Source: Scandinavium goeteborgense (GTDB lineage: Bacteria; Pseudomonadota; Gammaproteobacteria; Enterobacterales; Enterobacteriaceae). Taken from it: a DNA stretch of 64,000 nt. The stretch is taken from positions 2,647,177-2,711,176 of the forward strand of contig NZ_CP054058.1 of assembly GCF_003935895.2 (NCBI RefSeq), given 5' to 3'. The translations under genes and the position numbers were made by a program. Position 1 is the stretch's first letter. Each line of letters opens with the position of its first letter. Positions 1 through 7,215 of the stretch are shown in pieces. The notes beneath the pieces were generated by a model. It did no database searches and had not been told where the DNA came from. It was given only the letters and a program-made list of their open reading frames with translations.

Positions 1-128
1 GAGGATAAATCGGTCATTAAAACGCCAGGCCGCCATTCCGTTTGCCCCTGTCGAACCTTGTTTGTCGCCCTTCTCCCGCTGCACTACGCTCAAAAGGTTT
101 AATTCACTGGCACCCGGCGAGGAACCCT

Positions 129-1526
129 ATGCGGCGTTTTGATGCGGTACTGATTGGCGCGGGCCAGGCGGCCCCGTCTTTGGCGGTTGAACTGGCGGCG
201 CGCGGTCAGCACGTCGCCATGATTGAAGGCAATATGTTTGGCGGTACCTGCGTCAACTTCGGCTGCACCCCGACCAAAACCCTGCGTAAATCCGCGCGGG
301 TGGCGCACATGGCGCGTCGGGCTGCGGAATTTGGGGTGAACACCGGGCCGGTGAGCGTTGATTTTTCCGCGGCGATGGCGCGGATGCGCGCCCGAGTGGA
401 GACCTCGCGCAGCGGGCTGATCCAGTGGCTGGAAGGCACCGACAACGTGGAAACGATCCACGGCTGGGCGCGTTTTATCGGGCGCGACGCCGAGCGTTTT
501 CTGCTTGAGGTCAACGGCGAAACGCTGTCTGCCGCGCAGGTATATCTCAATCCCGGCACCCGGGCGTTTATCCCGTCGCTTCCCGGCCTGGAAAGCGTGC
601 CGTATCTCGATAACGCCAGTCTGCTGGCGCTGACTGAATGCCCGAAGCATCTGGTTATTCTCGGGGCCAGCTATATCGGGCTGGAGCTGGGGCAAATCTT
701 TCGCCGCCTTGGCGCGGAGGTGTCGATTATTCACCGTGCAGATCGCATTGCCGAGCGTGAAGACGCCGACGTCAGCGAGCACATTACCGATTTCCTGCGC
801 GATGAAGGGATTACGTTTTATCTCAACAGCAGCATACAAAGCCTGGCACCCGCCGCAGACGGGCTGAGCGTTCAGCTCGCGGACGGCCATGAATTTAGCG
901 CCAGCCATCTGTTAATCGCCACGGGCCGCCAGCCTAATACAGAACGACTGAATCTCGAGACCGTCGGGATAGAAACCGACGCGCGCGGGTTTATTCGCAC
1001 CGATGCGCATTTCAATACCAACGTCGCAGGCATAAAAGCGCTGGGCGATATCAACGGGCGTGGCGCGTTCACCCACACCAGCTATCACGATTTCCAGATT
1101 GTGCTGTCGGAAATTGACGGCCAGCAACCGGACGGCCAATGGCACGACGCCGACCGGCGCGTACTGAGTTACGCCATGTTTACCGACCCACCGCTGGGCC
1201 GGGTGGGCATTACGCTGGCGCAGGCTCGGGAACAGGTGAAACAAGGGGCGCAAATCCTGGTGGCCGATTTCAACATGGCCGACGTCAGCCGGGCCAAAGA
1301 AGAGAGCGAAACCTACGGCATGATGCGCCTGATTGTTGATGCGCAAAGCGAGCGCTTCCTCGGCGCGGCGATCCTCGGTATCGGCGGGGATGAAATCATC
1401 TCGGTGATTTCCAACTATATGGCCACCGGGGCCAGCTACCGCCAGATGCTCCAGGCGCTGCCCGTGCACCCCACCGTGGCGGAGTTTTTCCCGACGGTGT
1501 TGGCGAGGCTTAAACCGCTGAGCTGA
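129..1526 (+). CDS. FAD-dependent pyridine nucleotide-disulfide oxidoreductase (mercuric-reductase-like)
   Basis: 465-residue flavoprotein of the lipoamide dehydrogenase/mercuric reductase superfamily. The N-terminus carries an FAD-binding Rossmann motif (GAGQAAPSLAVELAARG, residues 10-26). A redox-active cysteine pair follows in GGTCVNFGCTPTK, then a second nucleotide-binding motif (GASYIGLELG) and a C-terminal dimerisation domain with the HPTVAEFFPT motif that supplies the active-site His in this family. There is no N-terminal heavy-metal-associated domain and no C-terminal vicinal Cys pair, so mercury reduction is not supported; the disulfide or quinone substrate is unknown. I chose the ATG at 129, preceded by GAGGA, because the longer reading from 42 adds an unlikely non-family N-terminus. 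It abuts the foreign insert on its right. Confidence 0.85.
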   Translation: MRRFDAVLIGAGQAAPSLAVELAARGQHVAMIEGNMFGGTCVNFGCTPTKTLRKSARVAHMARRAAEFGVNTGPVSVDFSAAMARMRARVETSRSGLIQWLEGTDNVETIHGWARFIGRDAERFLLEVNGETLSAAQVYLNPGTRAFIPSLPGLESVPYLDNASLLALTECPKHLVILGASYIGLELGQIFRRLGAEVSIIHRADRIAEREDADVSEHITDFLRDEGITFYLNSSIQSLAPAADGLSVQLADGHEFSASHLLIATGRQPNTERLNLETVGIETDARGFIRTDAHFNTNVAGIKALGDINGRGAFTHTSYHDFQIVLSEIDGQQPDGQWHDADRRVLSYAMFTDPPLGRVGITLAQAREQVKQGAQILVADFNMADVSRAKEESETYGMMRLIVDAQSERFLGAAILGIGGDEIISVISNYMATGASYRQMLQALPVHPTVAEFFPTVLARLKPLS

Positions 1527-2022
1527 AAACAAGATGAGGGCCGATTATATTGGCATGAATGTTTGGGGTATTCTCTGGGTCCATTGCTCTGGACGGAACT
1601 GGCCTGACGCCTTGTCATCAAAGTTTAGGCTCGGCTGGCTGTTTACTTATCTTTGTTGAAAGACCGGTTTGTGCTGTGAGTTCAACTGATGGACGCAATT
1701 TGCATTAAGAGCATCATTAACAGATGTCACTTCCCCTAAAGATTTTAATTAATTGTGTCCAATATGACTCTTAGCTTTTGCTTATGAAGCGTTCACAAAA
1801 AACTGATATTTCAAAAGCAATTGATTGGTTAAAACCTTACAATATCAATGAGTTAATTTAAAATATAAAATCTAGCTACCATGCATGTTGAGAAAATGAT
1901 ATAAAAATAAACCTAAGATCCCCCTACGAATGTGGTTTTTTGTGTCAGCATGTACGTTAAAGGTTTGTGACATTACCCTGTATGCTTTAAGTCATCGAAA
2001 AATATAACTTCTCTCGTTAGTT
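1527..2022. other. AT-rich intergenic region at left edge of the accessory insert
   Basis: About 500 bases with no convincing gene. Composition changes from GC-rich coding sequence to clearly AT-rich DNA shortly after 1650, marking the left edge of transferred DNA. The only readable item is a 25-codon ATG ORF at 1784-1861 without a good ribosome binding site. I saw no integrase, tRNA or clear att repeat. Confidence 0.6.
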
Positions 2023-2091
2023 ATGGCAGATTGGAGCCTTGAAAGCCAATCAAGAGGACTTGAAAACATATTATTTGCAAGGAGTTTATAG
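2023..2091 (+). other. 22-codon ORF whose stop overlaps the ATPase start codon (possible leader or lost N-terminus)
   Basis: An ATG at 2023 opens 22 codons ending in TAG at 2089-2091; the last G is the first base of the ATPase GTG start (TAGTG). The encoded peptide (begins MADWSLESQS, ends ILFARSL) could be the missing N-terminal strand of the ATPase displaced by a frameshift, or a coupled leader. No good ribosome binding site precedes it. Confidence 0.35.
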
Positions 2092-3275
2092 TGTCTTTGT
2101 CTTTATTGAAACCCAATAAAATTCATTTCCTTATAGGTGAAAATGGTGTAGGAAAAAGTCTTTTGCTCGGTAAGCTATCTTCAGAGATAGCTTACCAGCA
2201 CCCTAAAGAAAGTATAATAGCCATTGCTAATACTCTTCAGAATAAATTCCCAACCTTAAGGATTAGAAATTACTTTAGATTATCATCTAATAAAATCAGA
2301 TTTGCAGAAGACGCCATTTTACAAGCATTTATTGCTTACTCGAAAAACCGTGAAAACCATCAAATAATAAATTTATTAAGGAACACTCTTAGTTATATAG
2401 GGTATTCCGAAAAAATGATCCTTTCCTTCAAGATTAAACGACAAATTGATTTTAAACAGCTAATCTATTCGATGGATTACATTAAATCAGTTGAAGATGG
2501 CGAAGCTGATAAAATTTACAACTTCATCACAAACTTAATTAAAAAACATGATGGGCGCGGAAGCTATAAAAATGACTATGTGAAGGTAATTCATGAAATA
2601 GATTTGGTAGACTTCATTTATGATTTAAATTCTGAATCTATTTTAACATTACTTGAGCATAAATATCACTTAAAAAAACACAAAGTAGTTTATGATATAA
2701 ACATTGCCATTTCAAAAGATACGGATTGGTTGAGTTTGAATGATGCCAGTTCAGGTGAATTGGCACTCCTAACTACTATGGCGCATATATCAACATATAT
2801 TAGTCATAATGCTTTCATACTTATCGATGAGCCTGAGAATAGTTTACATCCAAGATGGCAAAGAGAATATGTCAATCATTTGTACAATATGTTTTATCAG
2901 TTCGAACCGAAAATAATTTTAGCAACGCATTCGCCCATTGTTGTTTCAGGCGCATTTGAATCTGATTTAGCACCTTCAATCTATGAAGTTAAAAATGCAG
3001 AAATACATCGCTTCCGTGAGGCGAGTACAACTAACGTAGAAGAGATTTTATTGGAAGTTTTTCAATTACTTACATCAGAGAATAGATTCTTCAGTTTTAA
3101 AGTAAATAAAATCATAAATGAATATATAAGCGGGGAGATTAGTTATGTTGAAATAAAAAAACAGATCGATAGGCTAAGACAGTTATCCTCGGATAAAAAT
3201 CAAATCAAGATCATTGACGCCATACCTAATATAATAAAAAAAATAGTAACAAAAAAAGGTGACATCGATGAATAA
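2091..3275 (+). CDS. ptuA: ABC/OLD-type ATPase, PtuA-like component of a Septu-like defence pair
   Basis: 394-residue ATPase of the SMC/ABC-like group used in anti-phage systems. It has Walker A GENGVGKS at residues 16-23, an ABC-like signature NDASSGELALL, Walker B with catalytic Glu in FILIDEPENSLHP (D246, E247) and a switch His in ILATHSPIV. The start is GTG with a strong AAGGAG six bases upstream; no in-frame ATG lies between it and the stop at 2061. The Walker A motif is unusually close to the N-terminus, so the first strand may be missing (see the 22-codon ORF ending in the start codon). It overlaps the HNH gene by 8 bases, implying co-translation. ATPase plus HNH is the Septu (PtuA/PtuB) architecture; the assignment rests on domain pairing, not on a database match. 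Very AT-rich compared with neighbours, indicating transfer. Confidence 0.7.
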   Translation: MSLSLLKPNKIHFLIGENGVGKSLLLGKLSSEIAYQHPKESIIAIANTLQNKFPTLRIRNYFRLSSNKIRFAEDAILQAFIAYSKNRENHQIINLLRNTLSYIGYSEKMILSFKIKRQIDFKQLIYSMDYIKSVEDGEADKIYNFITNLIKKHDGRGSYKNDYVKVIHEIDLVDFIYDLNSESILTLLEHKYHLKKHKVVYDINIAISKDTDWLSLNDASSGELALLTTMAHISTYISHNAFILIDEPENSLHPRWQREYVNHLYNMFYQFEPKIILATHSPIVVSGAFESDLAPSIYEVKNAEIHRFREASTTNVEEILLEVFQLLTSENRFFSFKVNKIINEYISGEISYVEIKKQIDRLRQLSSDKNQIKIIDAIPNIIKKIVTKKGDIDE

Positions 3276-3831
3276 GCTTAAATTCGATAGTAGCCATGTC
3301 AATGCAATCAAACAAGCCATCCGAGATGGAGGGGACATTTGGTATAATGCTTGCCTTAAGCCAGTTAAATCGAAAATAAAATCTCATTATCGCGGTGTAA
3401 AAAACAGATGTTGCTATTGTAGAAGACCTTTAAGAGGTGAATTTAACATGGTGATTGACATTGAGCATGTATTGCCTCAATCCCTATATAAAAAATATAT
3501 GTTCTCAATGAAAAATTTAGGGATTGCATGCAAAAGATGCAATATGAGAATCAAAGGTAATAACATTGATTTTTTGAATGCACCATTCAAAAACAACAGA
3601 CCTTTTCACAAAGAGAATTATAAGCTCATACATCCAGTATTAGATAACTACTCTAAAAACCTCAAAAGAATTGTGCTTGAGGAGGATGATCTGACATTTA
3701 TTAAATATACAGTCATTAATGATAGCAACAAAGGAAAATATACTTATGATTTCTTCAAACTACATGAGTTTGAGGAAGATCAGATAAACAAAGCACAGGG
3801 AATGGAGATTGTGGAGAAATATATAATTTAA
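3268..3831 (+). CDS. ptuB: HNH endonuclease, PtuB-like component of a Septu-like defence pair
   Basis: 187-residue HNH nuclease. A first zinc pair lies in RCCYC (C48, C51). The core IEHVLPQS follows with the general-base His at H67, then a second CxxC in ACKRCN, giving the zinc-ribbon-stabilised HNH layout. The rest is basic and has no other recognisable domain. I chose the ATG at 3268 with AAAAAGGT upstream over a GTG at 3259. The ATG sits inside the end of the ATPase gene (ATGAATAA, 8-base overlap), so the two are expected to be made together. Inferred role: nucleic-acid cleaving effector released or activated by the ATPase on phage infection. AT-rich and foreign in composition. No methylase, reverse transcriptase or other defence gene is adjacent. 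Confidence 0.72.
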   Translation: MNKLKFDSSHVNAIKQAIRDGGDIWYNACLKPVKSKIKSHYRGVKNRCCYCRRPLRGEFNMVIDIEHVLPQSLYKKYMFSMKNLGIACKRCNMRIKGNNIDFLNAPFKNNRPFHKENYKLIHPVLDNYSKNLKRIVLEEDDLTFIKYTVINDSNKGKYTYDFFKLHEFEEDQINKAQGMEIVEKYII

Positions 3832-3895
3832 CTATATTTTTTAGTCTAACCTTTCCTAAAGCACTCATTTCAGATGTTTTCGGTGATGGGAAAAT

Positions 3896-4057
3896 TTGGG
3901 ATTGAGTAAAGATGGATATACACATAGCCCTTTGGTACGGGCTGTTCGTTATTATTGTGATGAACTCTATGAGAAATTAGACCCGATTCATGCCAAACAG
4001 GAGTTTGATAATGAAATTATGACCTACTCTCCATTGTTTGCCTCAGAGTACTGTTAG
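3896..4057 (+). pseudogene. Orphan 53-codon reading frame, probable gene remnant
   Basis: A frame open from 3887 to the TAG at 4055-4057 encodes a protein-like sequence (contains SKDGYTHSPLVRAVRYYCDE and FDNEIMTYSPLF) with no ATG start; only TTG codons at 3896 and 3902 are available, and no good ribosome binding site. It looks like the 3' end of a larger gene whose front was lost when the flanking segments were joined. Family not recognised. Confidence 0.35.
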
Positions 4058-4267
4058 CATGTCCGTGTCCGCTGCTCGCTCAAACCAGCCCCTTTGCCAG
4101 CGCAAACAACCTCCGGAAAAACACTTGTCCATCTCACCCCCATCACAGTAACCTCGCCCGGCACCTGCAACATCCGGTGCCTGGATTAGCCTCCAGAAAA
4201 ACTTGGTGGAGACACAATGGCGGAATTACGCCATTGAATATTTCACTTGGTGTATGGAGTTCTACCT
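4058..4267 (+). promoter_or_regulatory. P4-satellite-like leader region with imperfect direct repeats and hairpins
   Basis: Upstream of the next gene there are two imperfect direct repeats, CCTCCGGAAAAACACTTG at 4110-4127 and CCTCCAGAAAAACTTG at 4190-4205. There are two hairpins: GGCACC/GGTGCC at 4160-4181 and AATGGCG/CGCCATT around loop GAATTA at 4216-4235. A six-codon ORF (MAELRH) starts at 4218, and a 30-codon ORF spans 4059-4151. Satellite phage P4 regulates its early operon through a short immunity RNA pairing with repeated leader sequences; this layout is reminiscent of that, by inference only. Confidence 0.4.
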
Positions 4268-4711
4268 ATGACCACCCTTCTTCCCCCAGCGTGCGATTTA
4301 CTGACTATTCCTTTTAGCTCCTCCACCGATTTTCTCGATCTGGCTGACTGTTGCGACCGCTTTGCGGCAACCCTGATTGAATGCGATAGCGACGATAACG
4401 TTTATAAGTTGGCGTTGTTAGGCCGACTCAGCAGCTGCCTGGCATTGCTTGCCCCGACGCTGAACGATGCCATTCCGCCACATCTGGTTGAGCGACTGAC
4501 TGTTGATAAACTGCCGGAGCCACAACCCTATTGCGACCCCGATCACGAGGCGCTTTGTGAGTACTGCCAGACGCTGACGCAGTTGTTGTCCCAGCAAGCA
4601 TTGCTGCCTGATGCGGAAAGAACGTTACGCGCATTATTGTGCGAGCTGGTGTGGATGTTCGCGGCAGATATGAAAGCCCCGCGCTGGGAGCGTCAGTCAG
4701 CAGAACACTGA
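4268..4711 (+). CDS. P4-satellite-phage-like protein, probable 'derepression protein' family
   Basis: 147-residue acidic, Cys- and Leu-rich protein. Sequence features recalling the small ORFs annotated as derepression protein in P4-like integrated elements are the opening MTTLLPPACDLL, the ADCCDRF and ALLGRLSSCLALLAPT segments, YCDPDHEALCEYCQ, and the closing ADMKAPRW. I recognise the family by pattern, not by a search. ATG at 4268 has GGAG nine bases upstream; a GTG at 4247 would add seven residues. It is the only intact gene of its kind here: no P4 integrase, primase or capsid-size gene is visible, so it is probably a stranded leftover of the element that brought the Septu-like pair. Confidence 0.5.
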   Translation: MTTLLPPACDLLTIPFSSSTDFLDLADCCDRFAATLIECDSDDNVYKLALLGRLSSCLALLAPTLNDAIPPHLVERLTVDKLPEPQPYCDPDHEALCEYCQTLTQLLSQQALLPDAERTLRALLCELVWMFAADMKAPRWERQSAEH

Positions 4712-4723
4712 TTGGATAAAGGA

Positions 4724-4758
4724 GGGGTTGTGCCAGCGCATCGAGTGGGCACAACCCC
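4724..4758. repeat. 11-bp inverted repeat upstream of xthA
   Basis: GGGGTTGTGCC (4724-4734) and GGCACAACCCC (4748-4758) form a perfect 11-bp stem with a 13-base loop. There is no U tract on either side, so it is not a standard terminator. It lies at the junction between the insert and the conserved chromosome. Confidence 0.6.
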
Positions 4759-4837
4759 AATCGGACAACAGACGAGTCACACAGCGGAAATTCTGCTAAC
4801 ATCCGTGCATCATTCACCTTGCACAGTGGCAGCGACT

Positions 4838-5644
4838 ATGAAATTTCTTTCTTTTAATATCAACGGCCTGCGCGCCCGCCCACACCAGCTACAAGCCATC
4901 GTCGATAAGCACCAGCCAGACGTTATCGGCCTGCAGGAAACCAAAGTTCACGACGACATGTTCCCGCTCGAAGATGTCGCGAAGCTCGGCTACAACGTGT
5001 TTTATCACGGGCAGAAAGGCCATTACGGCGTAGCACTGCTGACCAAAGAGACGCCGATCTCCGTGCGTCGCGGTTTCCCGGGCGACGATGAAGAGGCCCA
5101 GCGCCGCATCATCATGGCGGAAATCCCTTCCCCGTTTGGCAACGTCACGGTGATTAACGGCTACTTCCCGCAGGGTGAAAGCCGCGACCATCCGACCAAA
5201 TTCCCGGCCAAACAGAAGTTCTACCAGGACTTGCAAAATTACCTCACCAGCGAGCTGAAGCCTGAGAACCCGGTTCTGATCATGGGCGACGTGAACATCA
5301 GCCCTACGGATCTGGACATCGGCATCGGGGAGGACAACCGCAAACGCTGGCTGCGCACCGGGAAGTGTTCATTCCTGCCGGAAGAGCGCGAGTGGATGGA
5401 TCGCCTGGTTGGCTGGGGCCTGGTGGACACCTTCCGTCATGCGAACCCGGAAACGCAGGACCAGTTCTCGTGGTTTGACTACCGTTCAAAAGGATTTGAT
5501 GACAACCGCGGCCTGCGTATCGACCTGCTGCTGGCGAGCCAGGGCCTGGCGCCGCACTGCATCGAAACCGGAATCGACTACGAAATCCGCAGCATGGAAA
5601 AACCATCCGACCACGCGCCAGTGTGGGCGACATTTAAGAAATAA
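4838..5644 (+). CDS. xthA: Exonuclease III
   Basis: 268 residues, full length for the family. Main AP endonuclease and 3'-5' double-strand exonuclease of base excision repair, cytoplasmic. Begins [15 protein letters not shown] with the metal-site Asn and continues IGLQETK (metal-binding Glu), [14 protein letters not shown] (catalytic Asp and Asn) and the closing SDHAPVW with the active-site His. ATG at 4838 matches the family start; the longer frame from 4712 does not. First gene of the conserved block right of the insert, followed by its own strong terminator. Confidence 0.97.
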   Translation: MKFLSFNINGLRARPHQLQAIVDKHQPDVIGLQETKVHDDMFPLEDVAKLGYNVFYHGQKGHYGVALLTKETPISVRRGFPGDDEEAQRRIIMAEIPSPFGNVTVINGYFPQGESRDHPTKFPAKQKFYQDLQNYLTSELKPENPVLIMGDVNISPTDLDIGIGEDNRKRWLRTGKCSFLPEEREWMDRLVGWGLVDTFRHANPETQDQFSWFDYRSKGFDDNRGLRIDLLLASQGLAPHCIETGIDYEIRSMEKPSDHAPVWATFKK

Positions 5645-5652
5645 CGCCCCTT

Positions 5653-5685
5653 CGCCTGACGTTGTCGCCGACGTCAGGCGTTTTT
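5653..5685 (+). terminator. Rho-independent terminator of xthA
   Basis: CGCCTGACGT (5653-5662), an 8-base loop, ACGTCAGGCG (5671-5680), then five T residues. Confidence 0.9.
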
Positions 5686-5866
5686 GTCCAGACAAATGCG
5701 CGCTGTAGCCTCTTTACTTGCGTGATATCAAAGACGTGGCCCGCCGGGCGCAGGGTAAAATGCGCGTCCTTAATGCCCCTCACACCCCACGGAGAACACG
5801 GATGCCAAAGAAGCCCTGAAAAGGACAGAATGTAAGCTGTTCCTGCTATTACTTCTCTCCGGCATT

Positions 5867-6526
5867 GTGCTTTTCGTTGTTCATCATAGCGGCCTCGCCG
5901 CGATGCTTATTCAGCTCCAACAGTTACAACAGCTTATTCAACACCGCGGGCCGCTGGGCGCCGCGGTGTATGTTGTGCTGTTCGTGATCGCTGCGGTTTG
6001 CCTGATCCCCGGCAGCCTGTTGGTGATTGCCGGTGGCCTGCTGTTTGGCCCACTTTACGGCACGCTGCTGTCGGTCCTGGCCTCGACGCTGGCCTGCGCG
6101 GTCTCTTTTTTACTGGCCCGAGGGCTGGGCCGACGGGCGCTGGTGCGGGCCGTCGGGCACACCGCCACCTTCCAGGCGATTGAACGCGGGATCGCCCACA
6201 GCGGGCTTGATTTTCTGCTGCTGACCCGGCTCATTCCGCTGTTTCCGTATAACATTCAAAACTATGCCTACGGTCTGACGTCGATCGCCTTCTGGCCTTT
6301 CATCCTGATTTCCGCGATAACCACCCTGCCGGGGCTGCTGATTTTTACCCTGATGGCCAGTTCCCTCGCGACGCAGGGCATCACGTGGCTGTTGATGCTC
6401 AAGCTCAGTCTTGCCGGGTTGGCGCTGTTCGCCCTCGTGCAGTTGGCGAAAGCCTGGGCGCGGCATCGGGGCATTGATATCGCGCTGTTTACGCCTGCCG
6501 AAACGGCTGAACGAGGCCCGCAGTGA
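5867..6526 (+). CDS. ydjX: VTT-domain inner-membrane protein YdjX (start disrupted or non-canonical)
   Basis: Polytopic inner-membrane protein of the TVP38/TMEM64-DedA (VTT) family. The signature region LLTRLIPLFPYNIQNYAYGLTSI and several long hydrophobic helices are clear; function is unknown but the family is linked to lipid scrambling and membrane homeostasis. The first usable codon in frame is GTG at 5867, which has no ribosome binding site and cuts into the first helix. Family-like sequence continues upstream to about 5804 (KRTECKLFLLLLLSG). The ATG at 5802, which has a good GGAG, is one base out of frame and ends after five codons; one added G after it would restore a normal N-terminus. 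Overlaps ydjZ by 4 bases. Confidence 0.8.
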   Translation: MLFVVHHSGLAAMLIQLQQLQQLIQHRGPLGAAVYVVLFVIAAVCLIPGSLLVIAGGLLFGPLYGTLLSVLASTLACAVSFLLARGLGRRALVRAVGHTATFQAIERGIAHSGLDFLLLTRLIPLFPYNIQNYAYGLTSIAFWPFILISAITTLPGLLIFTLMASSLATQGITWLLMLKLSLAGLALFALVQLAKAWARHRGIDIALFTPAETAERGPQ

Positions 6527-7215
6527 CGCGCGTCTGGCGTTCCCGCGCGGCGCTGTTGCTGGCGGTCTGTGTGATGCTGGGCGCGTACCTGCTGTTCCCT
6601 GGCGTGAAAGCCTTTGTGGATAACAGCTTCGCGGCTTTTGCTCACCTCGACAGCGCCGACCTGGCACGTTTCATTCAATCCTGGGGCCCGCAGGCTGCCG
6701 CCGTTTCCTTCTTTTTGATGATCCTGCAAGCCATTGTCGCCCCGCTCCCCGCCTTTTTGATTACCTTCGCCAACGCCTCGCTGTTTGGCGCCTTCTGGGG
6801 CGGCGTACTGTCGTGGACCAGCGCGATGGCGGGCGCGGCATTTTGCTTTTATATCGCCAGAATCCTCGGGCGCGGCGCGGTGGAAAAGCTGACCGGCAAA
6901 ACGGTGCTCGACGGCATGGACACCTTTTTCACGCGCTACGGCAAACACACGATCCTCATTTGCCGCCTGTTGCCTTTCGTGCCCTTCGACCCAATTAGCT
7001 ACGCCGCCGGGCTGACGTCGCTGCGCTTTCGGTCGTTTATGCTGGCAACCGGGCTCGGTCAATTGCCTGCCACTGTCGTCTACTCCTGCGTCGGCAGTTG
7101 GCTGACGGGCGGTACCTACTGGCTGGTCACCGGGCTGCTGACCCTGTTCGCCCTGGCTATCCTGTTGATGATGGCTAAAAAATTCTACGCTGAACGCCAA
7201 AAGAGGTTCCGATAA
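6523..7215 (+). CDS. ydjZ: VTT-domain inner-membrane protein YdjZ
   Basis: 230-residue paralogue of YdjX with five to six hydrophobic segments. It carries the family motif CRLLPFVPFDPISYAAGLTSL near residues 147-168 and the FANASLFGAFWGG re-entrant segment. The start is GTG within the ydjX stop (GTGA), so the two are coupled. In E. coli a ferredoxin-like gene, ydjY, lies between ydjX and ydjZ; it is absent here. Likely role: membrane lipid or substrate movement; not demonstrated. Ends in TAATG shared with ynjB. Confidence 0.93.
   Translation: MTRVWRSRAALLLAVCVMLGAYLLFPGVKAFVDNSFAAFAHLDSADLARFIQSWGPQAAAVSFFLMILQAIVAPLPAFLITFANASLFGAFWGGVLSWTSAMAGAAFCFYIARILGRGAVEKLTGKTVLDGMDTFFTRYGKHTILICRLLPFVPFDPISYAAGLTSLRFRSFMLATGLGQLPATVVYSCVGSWLTGGTYWLVTGLLTLFALAILLMMAKKFYAERQKRFR

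Noticed and set aside
129-1526. Mercuric reductase merA
   Set aside because: The redox CxxxxC pair is present, but the heavy-metal domain and C-terminal Cys pair are missing and no mer genes are nearby.
2091-3831. Retron or restriction-modification system
   Set aside because: No reverse transcriptase, methylase or specificity subunit; ATPase plus HNH fits Septu better.
1527-4760. Complete prophage or integrative element
   Set aside because: No integrase, replication or structural genes, and no tRNA or attachment-site repeat could be found; only fragments remain.
6268-7200. 310-codon minus-strand frame opposite ydjX/ydjZ
   Set aside because: Low-complexity Gln/Gly/Arg-rich shadow of two membrane-protein genes; no motif or ribosome binding site.
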